In this document: positions 45,237 to 56,552 of the stretch, piece by piece
How the letters are laid out: the number at the start of each line of letters is the position of its first letter
Position numbering within the stretch: the first letter of the stretch is position 1
NCBI GenBank assembly: GCA_026419785.1
Contig: JAODTK010001999.1
Span: 124,001 to 188,000, forward strand
From: Sclerodactyla briareus
Taxonomy: Eukaryota; Echinodermata; Holothuroidea; Dendrochirotida; Sclerodactylidae
DNA: 64,000 nt
Direction of reading: 5' to 3'
Notes under the pieces: model-generated
What the model was told of the DNA's origin: nothing
Database searches by the model: none
What the model saw: the letters and a program-made list of their open reading frames with translations, nothing else
Made by a program: the position numbers and the translations under genes

Positions 45237-47515
45237 ACATTTAACTCTGAGATTATTGAATGCTGGGAACACTGGCTGCTAACGCTTTTGGTCGGACCAC
45301 TACACTGGCCTTCTCGCCCCACCTAAAGCCGTGCTTCCTAAGGTAATATCAAACAACGTGGTTCCATGTTCGTGTGTGTTGTCAGCACAGGATGATGGGA
45401 AATCGCTCAGTTTCCCCGGGGTCATTACGGGGAACGAACAGACTATAACCTTGTAATGAACGACAGAATGTTGTACCTATATGCATTTATATGTTTCAGA
45501 ATGAACTTGAGCAAACGTCGCATCCGGACGTATTCAATTGATTGGCCCCTACAAAACATATTGTTCAGAACCAAAATGAACTCATGAATAATACCGTAAT
45601 TTTTCTACCGAGAGCAAATTAATTTTCGCGCGTCTCCATGCTGTTACCGGACTGGTAAACCATTCTTCTCTCTCTCTGATTCAACTCCGTATGGCATATG
45701 CAGCTCTTACACTCATTGTTGTCATTCTAAAGTCGTACAGCTGGATTTTCGTTTGCAGTTTCCCTGGGTTCACATGACTGATATTTTAACACATTATGTT
45801 TGCCTTAAATGTTTAACTTTTCCAAATATTTTGACAAATCATGAAACACGATCAAATGAATTCCGTTGCACTTTGGGCTCACTTCCTCAAAGTGTTCATT
45901 CGGCAAATGACGAGTACACTTCAGACGGCTTGGTGACGTTAGCATTCAGAAGCCACGAGCAATTCAGTGATAGGAACACGTTCTCCCGTCTTCTTTTGTA
46001 CAGTGCCGTTCACTCCGATCCTCTAACGACGGTTTTGTCTGTCAGGAATTCTGAAGTCTCATTCAACACATAACATCACTAATTCATCAATCCGTCCGTC
46101 GGGTCGGTCAACTTTTCAACTTTCGTAGTGTGATGAGGGGGAGCCCATGGGAGCGTACATGGCTCTCATCAATGCACATCCCGTAATGAGGAAAGAATTC
46201 ACGTAACCAAGTACCTGCTTTGCGAACTACTTGTTGTTGTTTTTCTTTTCATCAGATACGTGGAAATTGTTCTAGGAGAATAGGTTGTGCGGAAATCAGG
46301 TAGTATACTGGTAGGCTATGTTATTACAAACCGCCAGTATCTATGTCTTTCAGTCTCAAACCCACGATATTCAGACTCTCAGCGATTTTGCCCACCCAAC
46401 TTAATCAGAAAAAAGTCCCCGCACTATTCCACAAAATTCACTATCAAAACTGAAATTTATGGCCGCTGAAATATTTGAAATCAACGGATTTAGTTTCTCG
46501 TCAATTACCCAGCCATTGTTGTCGCCGTTGAAATCACCCAAAATGTTTACAGAAAATTCGGAATAACATGAAGCTGAAAGTCTCCGAGTTCGCACGCCTG
46601 CACCTGTTTCCGCTATTCAAACACAGGAAAATGGGATCACGCGATTAAAATATGGGTATGAAAAAATGCAGTTAATGCAATTGCGCAGTAGTGAGCTTTG
46701 AGAGTTGTATCCTATGAAGAAACATATGATGCAAAAAAAACACAACCTCAAAACTCAGCCCTGTAGTGTTAATGTTAAAGAAATTATTAGCAAATCGAGG
46801 AAACATCACACTTCCATGGGAAATGGAACCAGCATTAATACATCTTCACATCTCCAACGCACGTACAGATAGAAAATATGAAATGGACGAAATAATATTT
46901 CAGTGCCTGTTGGGCCGACAACAAATTTACAGAAAATTTACAGGGCTTATGAAACAGAAACGCTTCATCAGCTAAAAGCCGGAGTATCGAACATGTTGGC
47001 TTCTACAGGAATACAATATAGGTTCGAAACGATTAGTACTGTATTGGAAATAGTACTGGTACTGGTAACTTAGATGCGATATTAAATGCCAATCTGTGTA
47101 GCTTGGATGATCTGCAAATCATAAATTTATCTGAGTGAATTTTGTGGTTTGAGCGGATTCAGCACGTGGCTTCACTGTCTGTCAATTATAACTTTCAACA
47201 ATGCTGATTCCTAAATGGTTAAATATTTCCCATAGACGCTATCAGTATTCCCCTAGAACATAGTAACTGGAAGGCCCGCCACTTCTCTTATGGTGATTGT
47301 AAAGTTACGTGTATTGGACGCTCAGCGCATGTTGCAGGTCGAAAACACGGTCCTCCGATGCCCTTCAGCAACAAGGTTATGGGTATTTTATTGCCACACT
47401 GGAGGCTACGCTTGGCGTGGAGCGATATTATTTATAAATCAGAATCACTCACTTTTCCTTGGGGGAGCGACACCTTATGCACCTAGATCAATTAAAACTA
47501 CGTCTTGATGATGAT
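45237..47515. other. spacer, no gene seen
   Basis: No convincing exon. On the minus strand near 46,470-46,560 one frame reads NILGDFNGDNNGWVIDEKL, which could be a LINE endonuclease word or a calcium-loop-like sequence. It stands alone. Confidence 0.35.
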
Positions 47516-47519
47516 TGTT

Positions 47520-48420
47520 TTGGGCAGCTGTACCTAGGGGTGCAGTGATTTATTGGCTAGGGTGACTCGGCTGTAAGTTAGTCACCTAGGGTTGCCTGCG
47601 GGATGTTTAATGTTAAATCCCCCTGGACCTCTCGGCGCGAATATGCAATATCTGGCACAGGCTCACTGCACAACAATGAATGGAAAATGCATGTGCCGGG
47701 AAAGGGCAAATCCTATTGCGATCCTACTTCAGGGGTGTAGATGCAATTTGGGATAATTCTATGGCGAGTCAACACTGTTTTTCTTCGTACATGATACACA
47801 TTATACGCTCTGATGCTGTGCGTGATTCTCGCGAATGGAGCATTTGGGGAACAGTCAGTACCACAGCACGAAACACGGCACAGTTTGGCAAACAAGGCGA
47901 CTCAACAGCCAGTAACTAACCAATTCGTTATTTCAGGTCATTTGCTGAGCTCTTTTACAAATTTTAGTCAGCGTATATCAATTTAACAAACGTTCATTCG
48001 ATTGATGATTGTTTCGGTGGATGTACCTAGGGTGCGGGGATGGCTAGGGTGACTCGGACTGTAAGTTCAGAAGTTAGTCACCTAGTTTTCCTCATGTATG
48101 TTTAATGTAAACTCCTCTAGACCTCTCCGGCGTGAATATGTCATGTATGTGAACAGGATCACTACACAAAAATGTCAGAAGACGAAATGACAAATGATTC
48201 GTGAACCAAGGAAATGTCAAATAATTGCGATCCGACTTCAAGGATTTCATTTTTCATTTATTCATTTGTTTTATCGCAAAATGAACATATATACATAATA
48301 ATAAATGATAGATCATGTGGGATCATATTGCGTCCACACCGTTTCACTCATGCTTCGTACATAATACACAGATACCGTACTGCTGTTGGGGGAACAGTCC
48401 AGTTACCACGCAGGTTGGCT
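47520..48420. repeat. two-copy tandem duplication, about 490-base unit
   Basis: 'gtacctaggggtgcagtga' through 'gctagggtgactcggctgta' and 'agttagtcacctaggg' at about 47,531 recurs at about 48,024. The order continues through 'tgtttaatgttaaa', 'cctctcggcgcgaatatg', 'attgcgatcctacttcagg' and 'ggaacagtcagtacca'. Copies differ by many indels. Confidence 0.75.
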
Positions 48421-49589
48421 ATTTTACGTATTATTCATACGCTTGGTTCAATACAGGATGGAAACAACAAAGTAGCGCGACTAACTAATGCGGACCACAT
48501 CCAAGCCCTAATTGAGTTGAGCCCCCGCGGAGGTTTTCATCTTTCCTCTCCAGAAAGAACAGCGCTCGATGAGACTTTCCAATGGTATTCAGCAAATTAC
48601 GAAAATAGAACGTACGAAACGTGGCAAACGGGCTCGATCTCACGGTCCTCCGAAAGTCCACAACGGACATTTGGGGCAAGGTATACCAAATACAACTCCT
48701 GCGTCAGTTGACTCGGTTTATTTTCGTCAGGCACTCACCTAGTGCAGGGAAACTTTCTGTACGATACATTGCATAGTGCTGTTACAACCACTAGCTGTAA
48801 ACATGACCACCCTGCTAACAGATGTGCTGTAGCGTATCTTGGGATAGCCAAAAATATTGACAGAAAACACCACACGTCAAATGGAACAATAAAGTAATGA
48901 AGAAGGAAAATTGCGGCGTGATGGTAGGTTTGACGGAACATCAGCATCCGTGTGGTATATAGTGCTGCAGTCCCCTTGGTCACCCTTTTATAGCAAGTGG
49001 GTAATACTATGAGACCATGGGCAAATTTACAACCGCCAACTCCAGAATACTCAATTGCGCAATGGTGAAGAATAGGATAGTGCTGTTGTAGTTATTTGAA
49101 ATTGGAGGAAGGGGGTTCTAGAAAAACAGCTCAAAGTGTCGTCAGGTTAGTGCAGCTTGACTGAACGCTACTTAAGAATTAGAACGTTTGAGGGTTAAAA
49201 CAATTCGAATGCATGTAAATTCCAATGATCCAAATGTAGAGAAGATATAAATCTGTTCAGTAATCTTCATCGAATATTATTAGTGATTAATAGCTCCAGC
49301 CAGGAATTTCAGGCTGATCCTAAACCCCGAAGCACCACAGAAACCTTCAACAAAGTTACAATTTGTATTTCCTAATTTAATCTGACACATTGCTAGCAGA
49401 TTTTGCAAACTGCCGGACAGGACTGAAACAATCTATCAATTAAGTCGAAGGATCACACACATAACAGAGGTGGCGCCATGATAATTTGGGAGGGGTGGTT
49501 CCCGAATACGGCGGGACCTCCCTATACATTCCCTCACCTTTGGTTTTCGTTTTGCTTTGTTTTGTTTCTTGTAGGACTGGGTGTAGTGC
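48421..49589. other. spacer; end of the longest chance frame
   Basis: The 165-codon + frame (48,214-48,711) starts inside the second tandem copy and has no recognised motif. Length alone is compatible with chance. Confidence 0.4.
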
Positions 49590-50350
49590 ATCGGGGGTTA
49601 CACTTTTCATAAAAACGGCCTTGTCACCCAAGGTCATCAAAGGTCAATTAGGTGTCAAAAACTAGTTTTTTTGGCTATAACATGAACTGATGTCTTGCCT
49701 AGGTTGAGAGTGCGCCATTGTGACAGTCCACTCGTTGGCCCCCATCTGCATCTTTGACCTTGACCTCAATTTGACCTTAACCTTTTTTGGCCCGAATCGA
49801 TTTTTTTTTCGTTACATTTTCAGATCTCAAAGGTCACTTCTAAACGAAATGACCATTAATTGACCCCATATGACCTTGTGTGCGAAGTTATCAGAGGTCA
49901 ATTTTTCATTTGAAATTTAGTGCAGTTGGGATGTCCTTGTGAGTTACCAGGGCAAAGAAAATTAAACCTCAATTTTTAGATATGCATATGTGGCCCGAGC
50001 TCTGTGTCTGAATAGCCTAACAAACTCCCGCTTCACTCGGAAAACTCTTTTAAGTTACAAGGGGTCAACGGTTGGTTTGATTTCATTTTGGCGCAATAGC
50101 ACGACAAGTATACTTCGGATACATAATGCTTTGGATTGGTGTATCTCATCGAGGGTAACTTTTTTCAAGAAACGGCCATGTCACCCAAGGTCATCAAAGG
50201 TCATTAGGTCAAAATTTATTTTATGGCCATAACATGGGAACCGTACATGTTCTGCCGAATCTGGAGGTGCGCAATTGTGATTCCTGTTGACCCCTTCCTG
50301 CGTCAACCTTCAACCTCAATTTGACCTATACCATATTTTCGGCTAGAATA
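49590..50350. repeat. interspersed repeat in tandem, about 556-base period
   Basis: 'aaacggccttgtcacccaag' + 'gtcatcaaaggtcaattagg' at 49,614 recurs at 50,170 ('aaacggccatgtcacccaag' + 'gtcatcaaaggtcattagg'). Both are followed by 'ggc.ataacatg', 'gcgc.attgtga', and 'cctcaatttgacct'. 'aaaggtca' words are frequent. Confidence 0.75.
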
Positions 50351-52977
50351 AACACGACGGTGCGTATCTGCAAGGCTGTCCAAAGACAAAGTGTTTTACA
50401 ACAGTTTAATATCGTTACAAAATGACAAGGAATCCTATACAACATTGTGTTCTTGTATTAAATAACAAAATAACATATTTAGTGTAGGGATACGATTCGC
50501 TGCGATAGCGAATGTGTCTCGGAAAATTTTTGTTCTTTCGAACCCGTCCAAGACGTAGTTACTCAATCATTCACTCGAACTCGCCGAGAGAAATCATAAC
50601 TTGATTATGGTACACCCTATAACTCCATGTACGAAGCAACTGTGCAAGGTTAAGATATTTCGCCCGGTTCGGGAAGAAATTTGACAGAACCTATTTCGAG
50701 TAACAGCGAGGGGACACGTACAGGTGTCGAAATCTACAAGTTTGAAGGTCCTCCTATAACTATAGGCATGGAGCCCGGCCATCGCCCCTACTGTGTATAG
50801 TTTGCCCGTCGTGCCGGTAGACAATAAAGGCAATTGTCTTATAATTGTTCCGCAAAATGCCATATTGGAGTAATATTGGAACAGAATAGTGTCATGGCAG
50901 TCGGATCCGTGGATGGCCACACAGTCCGAATAACGACTCTAAACGTGTAGGTAAACTCACGGTCCGCCAATGGAACCGTTGAGGAGTAGCGAGCGGCTCG
51001 AACCACGACTCTAAACTCGCCCTATCCAACGTATTGAACATATGCTGATGCCCCATACCCCCTCAGAAGGTACATCATGTCGTAAATCGCTACACAGAAA
51101 AAGAACAGCAAACATATCAGTCGCGCTCCAGGTCTAAAATCGCTGTTGTATACCAATTAGGCGGCACCAGAGTAACTGCCTAGTTCCATCCAGCAGTTCA
51201 AACCCTAATCTATCCACTCACCCCCCCCCCCCCCCCAATAAGTACAATACGCAGGTAGAACGATACCACCGAATCAGCCAGTCACGCAATATATCACGAA
51301 CCGTACGCGGAATCCAAAACGTTCGGTTTTGGGATGTGATTTCTACGGTTTGGATGCGGGCATGTGGTATGGATGTACAAATCGCAGTTTTCAGAAAAGA
51401 ATATTGTTTGTAGAAGGATGAAGAATACGTGGGGTGGAAAGACAATGGACGATCTAGGAGTCCATGTATACAGAAACTGAATATCTTCATGAGGTAGATA
51501 TCCCATAGTCTCACTCTGCGGTGATGCTGCATCATTGTCGAATTCGTACACACGGTAAGCTTCCTACTGGGGAAGTTTCATTCTATGACATTATACGAAT
51601 CGTGGATTCTATCCATAGGAGCCAATTACAGCTAATCCGCCAGACACCTTCCACGTTTGTGCTCGGTGATTCCCACTTGAATTATATGGCGGATGAAAAG
51701 GAACCTAGACTAATTAATTGGGTGGCGGTTGCGATCACCAATTACCGATTCAAAATCAGGGGAAAACATATTTTCGTAACATTTCATTCATGTTTTCACC
51801 AGTGGCGCACGAGAGATTCGTCTTGGAAGGGGGGGGGGGGGTTGGCCTGGATTGAGGTCAGCGCCAAATGAAGTGCGTCCTCATTCAGAGCCTCACCCTC
51901 CCTCTCTCGGGTCATGGGGGGGGGGGTGGTCTGACCTCTAAACCCCCTCCGTGCGTGAAACAATTGGTTTCTCGCGTCCTTTATTATATGCATTAAATGA
52001 GAAGCCGTCTCTTAACAGCTAGCTTCGCACTTACAACTATCCACTAGACGAATGTACATATATGATAATTAATTCGCTGATACGTAAATACGATCTCGAA
52101 CACTTCGTTCTCCACGCTCACTGTTATTCATTTCCGTCAAGAGATACGACCAAGCCCCCCTCGTCTGGTTCACGCTCTGACCGCGTTTTATGATCGTTTT
52201 CTTCGGCCGCGATGACAGTGTTAGCTCTGGATTCCAGTCGTCCTCAGTAACGATGCAGACTACCGCAACTCGCTAGGCGTTAACACAAACAGCCCAAACT
52301 GATAATTATCAGCCGCGAAGTTACTTGCCGTCATTCCGAAATCCCGTAGCCAGGGCAGCACACCCATACACGGCTTCCCGTGCTACTATTGATATGATCA
52401 GCTCTGCTGTTGTCGGATAACTGTTGGACCCGAGTGATTATTGCACTGTTGAAAACATTCAAGGTCAGTTGTAGAGTGGATAACTTGCGACTAATGATAT
52501 ATACTGTCAGCAGACACTAGTTTAGAGTATAATTTATTCGCAACAGTAATCGCTGAAGTTCTCGGAAGCCTCCGCATCCGCCAGACAGTTTTTTTTTCTC
52601 TCTGCAACTTTTGCGACGACGGATGTGAGTTTCTTTAAAAAAATTATGTACTTCGCCAGTACCTTGGGACATTCCATCACGATGGACACAGTATTCGAAC
52701 CGCGTAATCGTAATCAGATATTTTCAACGGAATGAATACTGGAATAGGAACATACTGAGAATGCTCTATTTGTTCTTCTGGTAGTCGGTACATGCGGTTT
52801 GTTAAAATTATTATAGGCTACACATGGTGAACATTATTATGATCATCATTGTTATACATTGCTTGTATGTTCACTGTGCTAAAAAGCTAACGACATCAGG
52901 AAAAATACAGCTATTCGCGTAGTTCTCGATTTCTACGAATTCTTCAAATAAAGATATCTTGAAAACCAAGGCGAACC
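50351..52977. other. spacer with C- and G-runs
   Basis: Contains a 16-C run at 51,221-51,236 and G-runs near 51,829 and 51,916. No exon recognised. Sequence just upstream of the ATG at 52,978 has no obvious TATA box. Confidence 0.4.
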
Positions 52978-53138
52978 ATGGAAGAGTTGCACGTGGTTTT
53001 CAACTTCTACGAGAAGATTACCTCTCCGCCACAGTTTAAAACTTTTGTGGATGGATGGAAACACCTCGGAGCGTTCGTGGAAAAAATGAACGACTATGTC
53101 GGGGCTCAACTTCACGAGAACCTGGACCCGAAAGGTAG
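52978..53138 (+). CDS. first coding exon of an unidentified gene
   Basis: The ATG at 52,978 lies in good context (gaaccATGG) and opens 53 codons plus two bases. It encodes MEELHVVFNFYEKITSPPQF, then KTFVDGWKHLGAFVEKMNDY, then VGAQLHENLDPKG. It is charged, apparently helical, without signal peptide or cysteine. Two donors are possible. gtaggt at 53,135 leaves phase 1. gtagac at 53,139 leaves phase 2 and joins the exon at 54,624 in frame (DPKGRYVPVQNF), so I prefer the second. I do not recognise the family. A damaged homologue at 16,721 starts at the same ATG, supporting both the start and that it is a real exon. Confidence 0.65.
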
Positions 53139-53169
53139 GTAGACAATTGGGTGGCTGGCATGGTTGGTA

Positions 53170-53345
53170 GAATGCCTACTTTAAATCGGAGTGGGGGATG
53201 GGGGTCACGAATTTCAGTCGGATCATGCCCAGGAATGGTACCTGTTGCCCCCTGCTTAGGCGCTCGGCATGAGAGGGTTGAATACTAGAGAACGAACGAT
53301 GGGCAACTGGCATGTTGCCGTCTGCAGAATGTTACGCCTCACTTT
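53170..53345 (+). mobile_element. tRNA-derived SINE, copy 5
   Basis: 'cacgaatttcagtcggatca', 'tgcccaggaatggtacctgt', 'tgccccctgcttaggcgctc' and 'ggcatgagagggttgaata' match the body of the other SINEs. It sits in the intron between the two unidentified exons. Confidence 0.65.
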
Positions 53346-53711
53346 TCAACTTTCTGTTTCTTCGAGAGAAGGGAGTTGATTTGATGAGGTCGAACTATTC
53401 TATTTCTCACTGAACGGGATAGGTGAGGGTAATAGGGCTCTCCGAGAAGAGGTTACGCTATCTCGCGCAGTTGCCGCCCCGTCAAGTTCACCTTGGGTAG
53501 CGTTCGAGGATTAACTTCTAATCTATGGGCTGCTGTACTTACCCTGTTGGCCTTGAGATTCAAGTTCACGCAGTGGTTATCACCGGGATACATCGCTCTG
53601 CTAATACATGAAAACATTTTTTCCCCGGTAAATTATTACTCTAGACTCGGGGTAACCGACCGGCCACATAGACTATAGACATTTAATACCGGGAGACTCG
53701 CTCCCGAATCC

Positions 53712-53737
53712 GATCAGTTACAGGAACTGCTCATTAA
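53712..53737 (+). repeat. 26-bp repeat shared with 16.4 kb
   Basis: It begins gatcagttacaggaactg and continues to ctcattaa. The minus strand at 16,405-16,430 matches 24 of 26 bases. Confidence 0.75.
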
Positions 53738-54623
53738 TCTGTGAAACGGAGAGTGGGTTCCTTGCCCAGACAAATTGCAGGGGATCAGAAAGACACGGAA
53801 CGGTAGGATACATTATCACAAATGAAGCGTGATGTCTCCATCTTGGATTGCATCCTAATTCAGGTAACACCCAACCTTGACCTCCAGTTCCACTCACTGA
53901 TTGCTTATATTAATTAGCAACTCCTATAACAAGGACGCATATTTGCGTAGTGATTCCTATTGTTATTCTTTGGATATATACCTTGAATGAAAAACAAGTG
54001 AATATGTTTGTCATGTTTTCGGTCTGAATAGTTTCAAATTTTGCCACGAAGTAAGAATTCTCAAAAATGAGTTTTCCCATGAAACTAAGATGATGATCAT
54101 GATAGATATCTATGAGCATTGAAGAACCAAATAAGTAATAGTGAAATAAATAAGTAAATTAATGAATAAATTCCAGTGAAGTACGTGGCAACTGCTGCAA
54201 TTCTACAGCTTCTTTCTACAGTGTAACACTTTGGTCGCACTGAATGGGTCAACGTCTTGCAAAAATACTCTAAGCTTTAGCTTGGAATCAACAGTGTGTT
54301 GATGATCCCAATCGCCATCACACAATCGTTGTATGCCTGTTTATGAAGAAAAAAATTTTAGCATGAGAGGCGAAAACGCTCTCCTAATTTAAAATGCGAT
54401 TATCAAATGAGGAAACACTGTTAATTCATCAGTATCTCTATATAACTGTTGCAAATAACACATGGCACCACGCCCACTATACTCTTTCGGTGCAAAGTTG
54501 TATTACTTCCATAACATACTCGGAACTTGTGCCTTTTCCGCGGGTGATATTGATAGATAATCAAACATGACCTAAGTATCATTAAACATGGACTAAGTAT
54601 CTACCTGTAATTTATCTTGACAG

Positions 54624-54748
54624 GTATGTTCCCGTACAGAACTTCGCCACCTTCAGAGGTACCGAGGAATCAGTAATTAAACAGATGACGGAACCAACGC
54701 CGGAACTAATCCAGGCGCTAGTCGAAGGTCACGGCCTCCAGGTCACAG
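54624..54748 (+). CDS. second exon of the unidentified gene
   Basis: After the acceptor cttgacag the frame set by the exon at 52,978 (phase 2, preferred donor) stays open: YVPVQNFATFRGTEESVIKQ, then MTEPTPELIQALVEGHGLQV. Donors are gtgaat at 54,749 or gtcagt at 54,762, the latter extending the frame by GESSR. The protein remains cysteine-free and acidic, and no family is recognised. Together the two exons encode about 95 residues. No third exon was found before the LINE at 55 kb, so the gene is either truncated here or continues with exons I could not see. Confidence 0.6.
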
Positions 54749-55019
54749 GTGAATCATCCAGGTCAGTCCCAGGGTCGCCAATATGACTTTCATGTTGCTA
54801 ATACGTTTGCGCCTAGCGGACGCGATAAGGATTTTTTCTCCACATATTTATTTTTCTTCAGTTCAAGATGTGTTAAGTACAAGGCAGTAATCATGTAAAA
54901 TAAATACATATGTCTGTATCTTCCAACTTTTATGAAGCACCTATAAGGAAACATCAAAGAACCTGGCACGTCTTGCAAAGTATTGCTTCGTCTAGAGATC
55001 AAATATTCCACATCTGAAT

Positions 55020-56190
55020 TGAAATGAAATTTAAGATAAAATTCATTCAGTCAGGAATAACGTTGTTATTTCTACATCAAAAAATGTAATATTGATGCAA
55101 GAGAAAATAATTTATCCGGGTGCTTGGGCTCATCAGAATAGCCGAAGCATATATCACTTATTGAAGGAGCGTACTAATTTCGGATGCAAAGGGCTACTAT
55201 TTCTTTCCAGTAATTCATAATGTGTGAACAATCACAGAACAAATGTATAATAGTTTCATTCTCCACCTTGCAAAAGGAGCAAGTGGGTGAATCAACATAG
55301 CCAATTCTAAAAAGACGGGGGTAACACCCAGAATTCTATGAAGGAAACGAATCTGAAAATACCAGACTGTAGCCTCTCGGACGGAAATATAGTAAGCAAA
55401 TATGTTATCCCGAACAAGGTCCGAGTTAAAAACGCCCTGAGTTCCAGTATATTGAATACAACTTGGAGGACGACTGATTTTTTCAGTAATCCTATGATAA
55501 TGAAGCTATAAATTTTTTATTATTGCGGTTAAAAAAGTGATAGTTCTGTATAATCAATGTGCGTAGCAAGAGTGCGTCCAATTTGTCTTCCAAAACCGAG
55601 AAATTGCATTAATTATACCGTAATAAAGTGTGAAGGGGAACTTAGTAATTCCAAAAAGTGTTATGAATGTATTGTGGGAGAGTATATAAGTTGAATGTAG
55701 CCCAACTCTCACATACTTCCCTACAAAAGGATCACACATTTGAAACTGTCACTTCGCAGCGCTTTGGCACTTGAAAAGGAATTGCTTACCAAAGGACTTG
55801 AGATAAGAATCAAATAAATACTTCCAATCAGAAACGTTATCAATTTAACGTTTGACCCAGCTTCAAGCCTTTCACAAATGAAACCATCACATCGATCTAT
55901 CTAAGCCCTCCATTCATTTTGGTGTTGATTAAAGTCGACGTTTAATTATATCAGGCTTATTATTCCAGACAAAAGAATACAAAATCGTGTTTAGGTCTGA
56001 GATGAAAGTATCGGGCGGATTGGGCAGAACAGTGAATAAGTAGACTAACTGGGAAATAGCAAAATACTTTATTAAGGTATTTTCCTAATGGCGTTAAATC
56101 ACGCATAGACTGAAGGCAAAGACTATTTTTCAACCTTGAAAGCTTGAGCAAGTAATGAAGACGCGATGAGGATACCGTTGATTGACGTCC
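55020..56190 (-). mobile_element. LINE ORF2 C-terminal remnant (L1/Tx1-like)
   Basis: Read on the minus strand from about 56,190 downwards, the order is SMRDLTPLGK, then FAISQLVYLFTVLPNPPDTF and LNTILYSFVWNNKPDIIKR (reverse-transcriptase thumb region, 56.1-55.9 kb). FGITKFPFTLYYGIINAIS follows (about 55.65 kb), then HRITEKISRPPSCIQYTGTQ and VREATVWYFQIRFLHRIL, and finally VDSPTCSFCKVENETIIHLF with CDC, the terminal zinc-knuckle (about 55.25 kb). Motif order is that of L1/Tx1-type ORF2 ends. Frameshifts and stops show it is inactive. The catalytic RT core is absent. The start of this window holds a second, more decayed copy on +. Confidence 0.85.
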
Positions 56191-56224
56191 CATGCACGCA
56201 CGTATACAGAGAAATATGACAATA

Positions 56225-56330
56225 AAATTATTATAACATACATACAACATACATACCTACATACAGACATACATACATACATAATACATACATACATACA
56301 TACTACATACATACATACATACACACATGT
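56225..56330. repeat. (CATA)n microsatellite
   Basis: About twenty tandem units of cata/tacat with a few interruptions. The poly-Tyr/Val/Cys frames on both strands derive from it. Confidence 0.95.
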
Positions 56331-56504
56331 GGGACCCGATCGCAGAACTGATCCTGAGGTGACATTTAGCAATACCCTTATACCGTACTTCTCTTATTAT
56401 TGAACCCCAGTAACTTCAGTCATGGATACAACCGCCTTTGACACATTCAACCATAGAACTGCCAATAATTAGCAAAATAGTTTTACAGAGCAGAGTGTCC
56501 AAAT

Positions 56505-56552
56505 TGATCAGCTCATTGATCATTGATCAGCTCATTGATCGGCTGATAATAT
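56505..56552. repeat. short tandem palindromic repeat
   Basis: 'gatcagctcattgatc' repeated directly with 'attgatcagctcattgatcg'. Each unit contains the palindrome tgatca. Confidence 0.8.

Noticed and set aside
46470..46560. Minus-strand NILGDFNGDNNGWVIDEKL resembling a LINE endonuclease GDFN word or a calcium-binding loop
   Set aside because: Single isolated word; flanks show neither other endonuclease motifs nor a second EF-hand or FG-GAP repeat.
48214..48711. 165-codon open frame, the longest in the window
   Set aside because: No motif, no splice context, begins inside a tandem duplication; about two frames this long are expected by chance in 64 kb of six-frame sequence.
56130..56403. Tyrosine/valine/cysteine-rich and threonine/histidine-rich frames
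   Set aside because: Products of the (CATA)n microsatellite.
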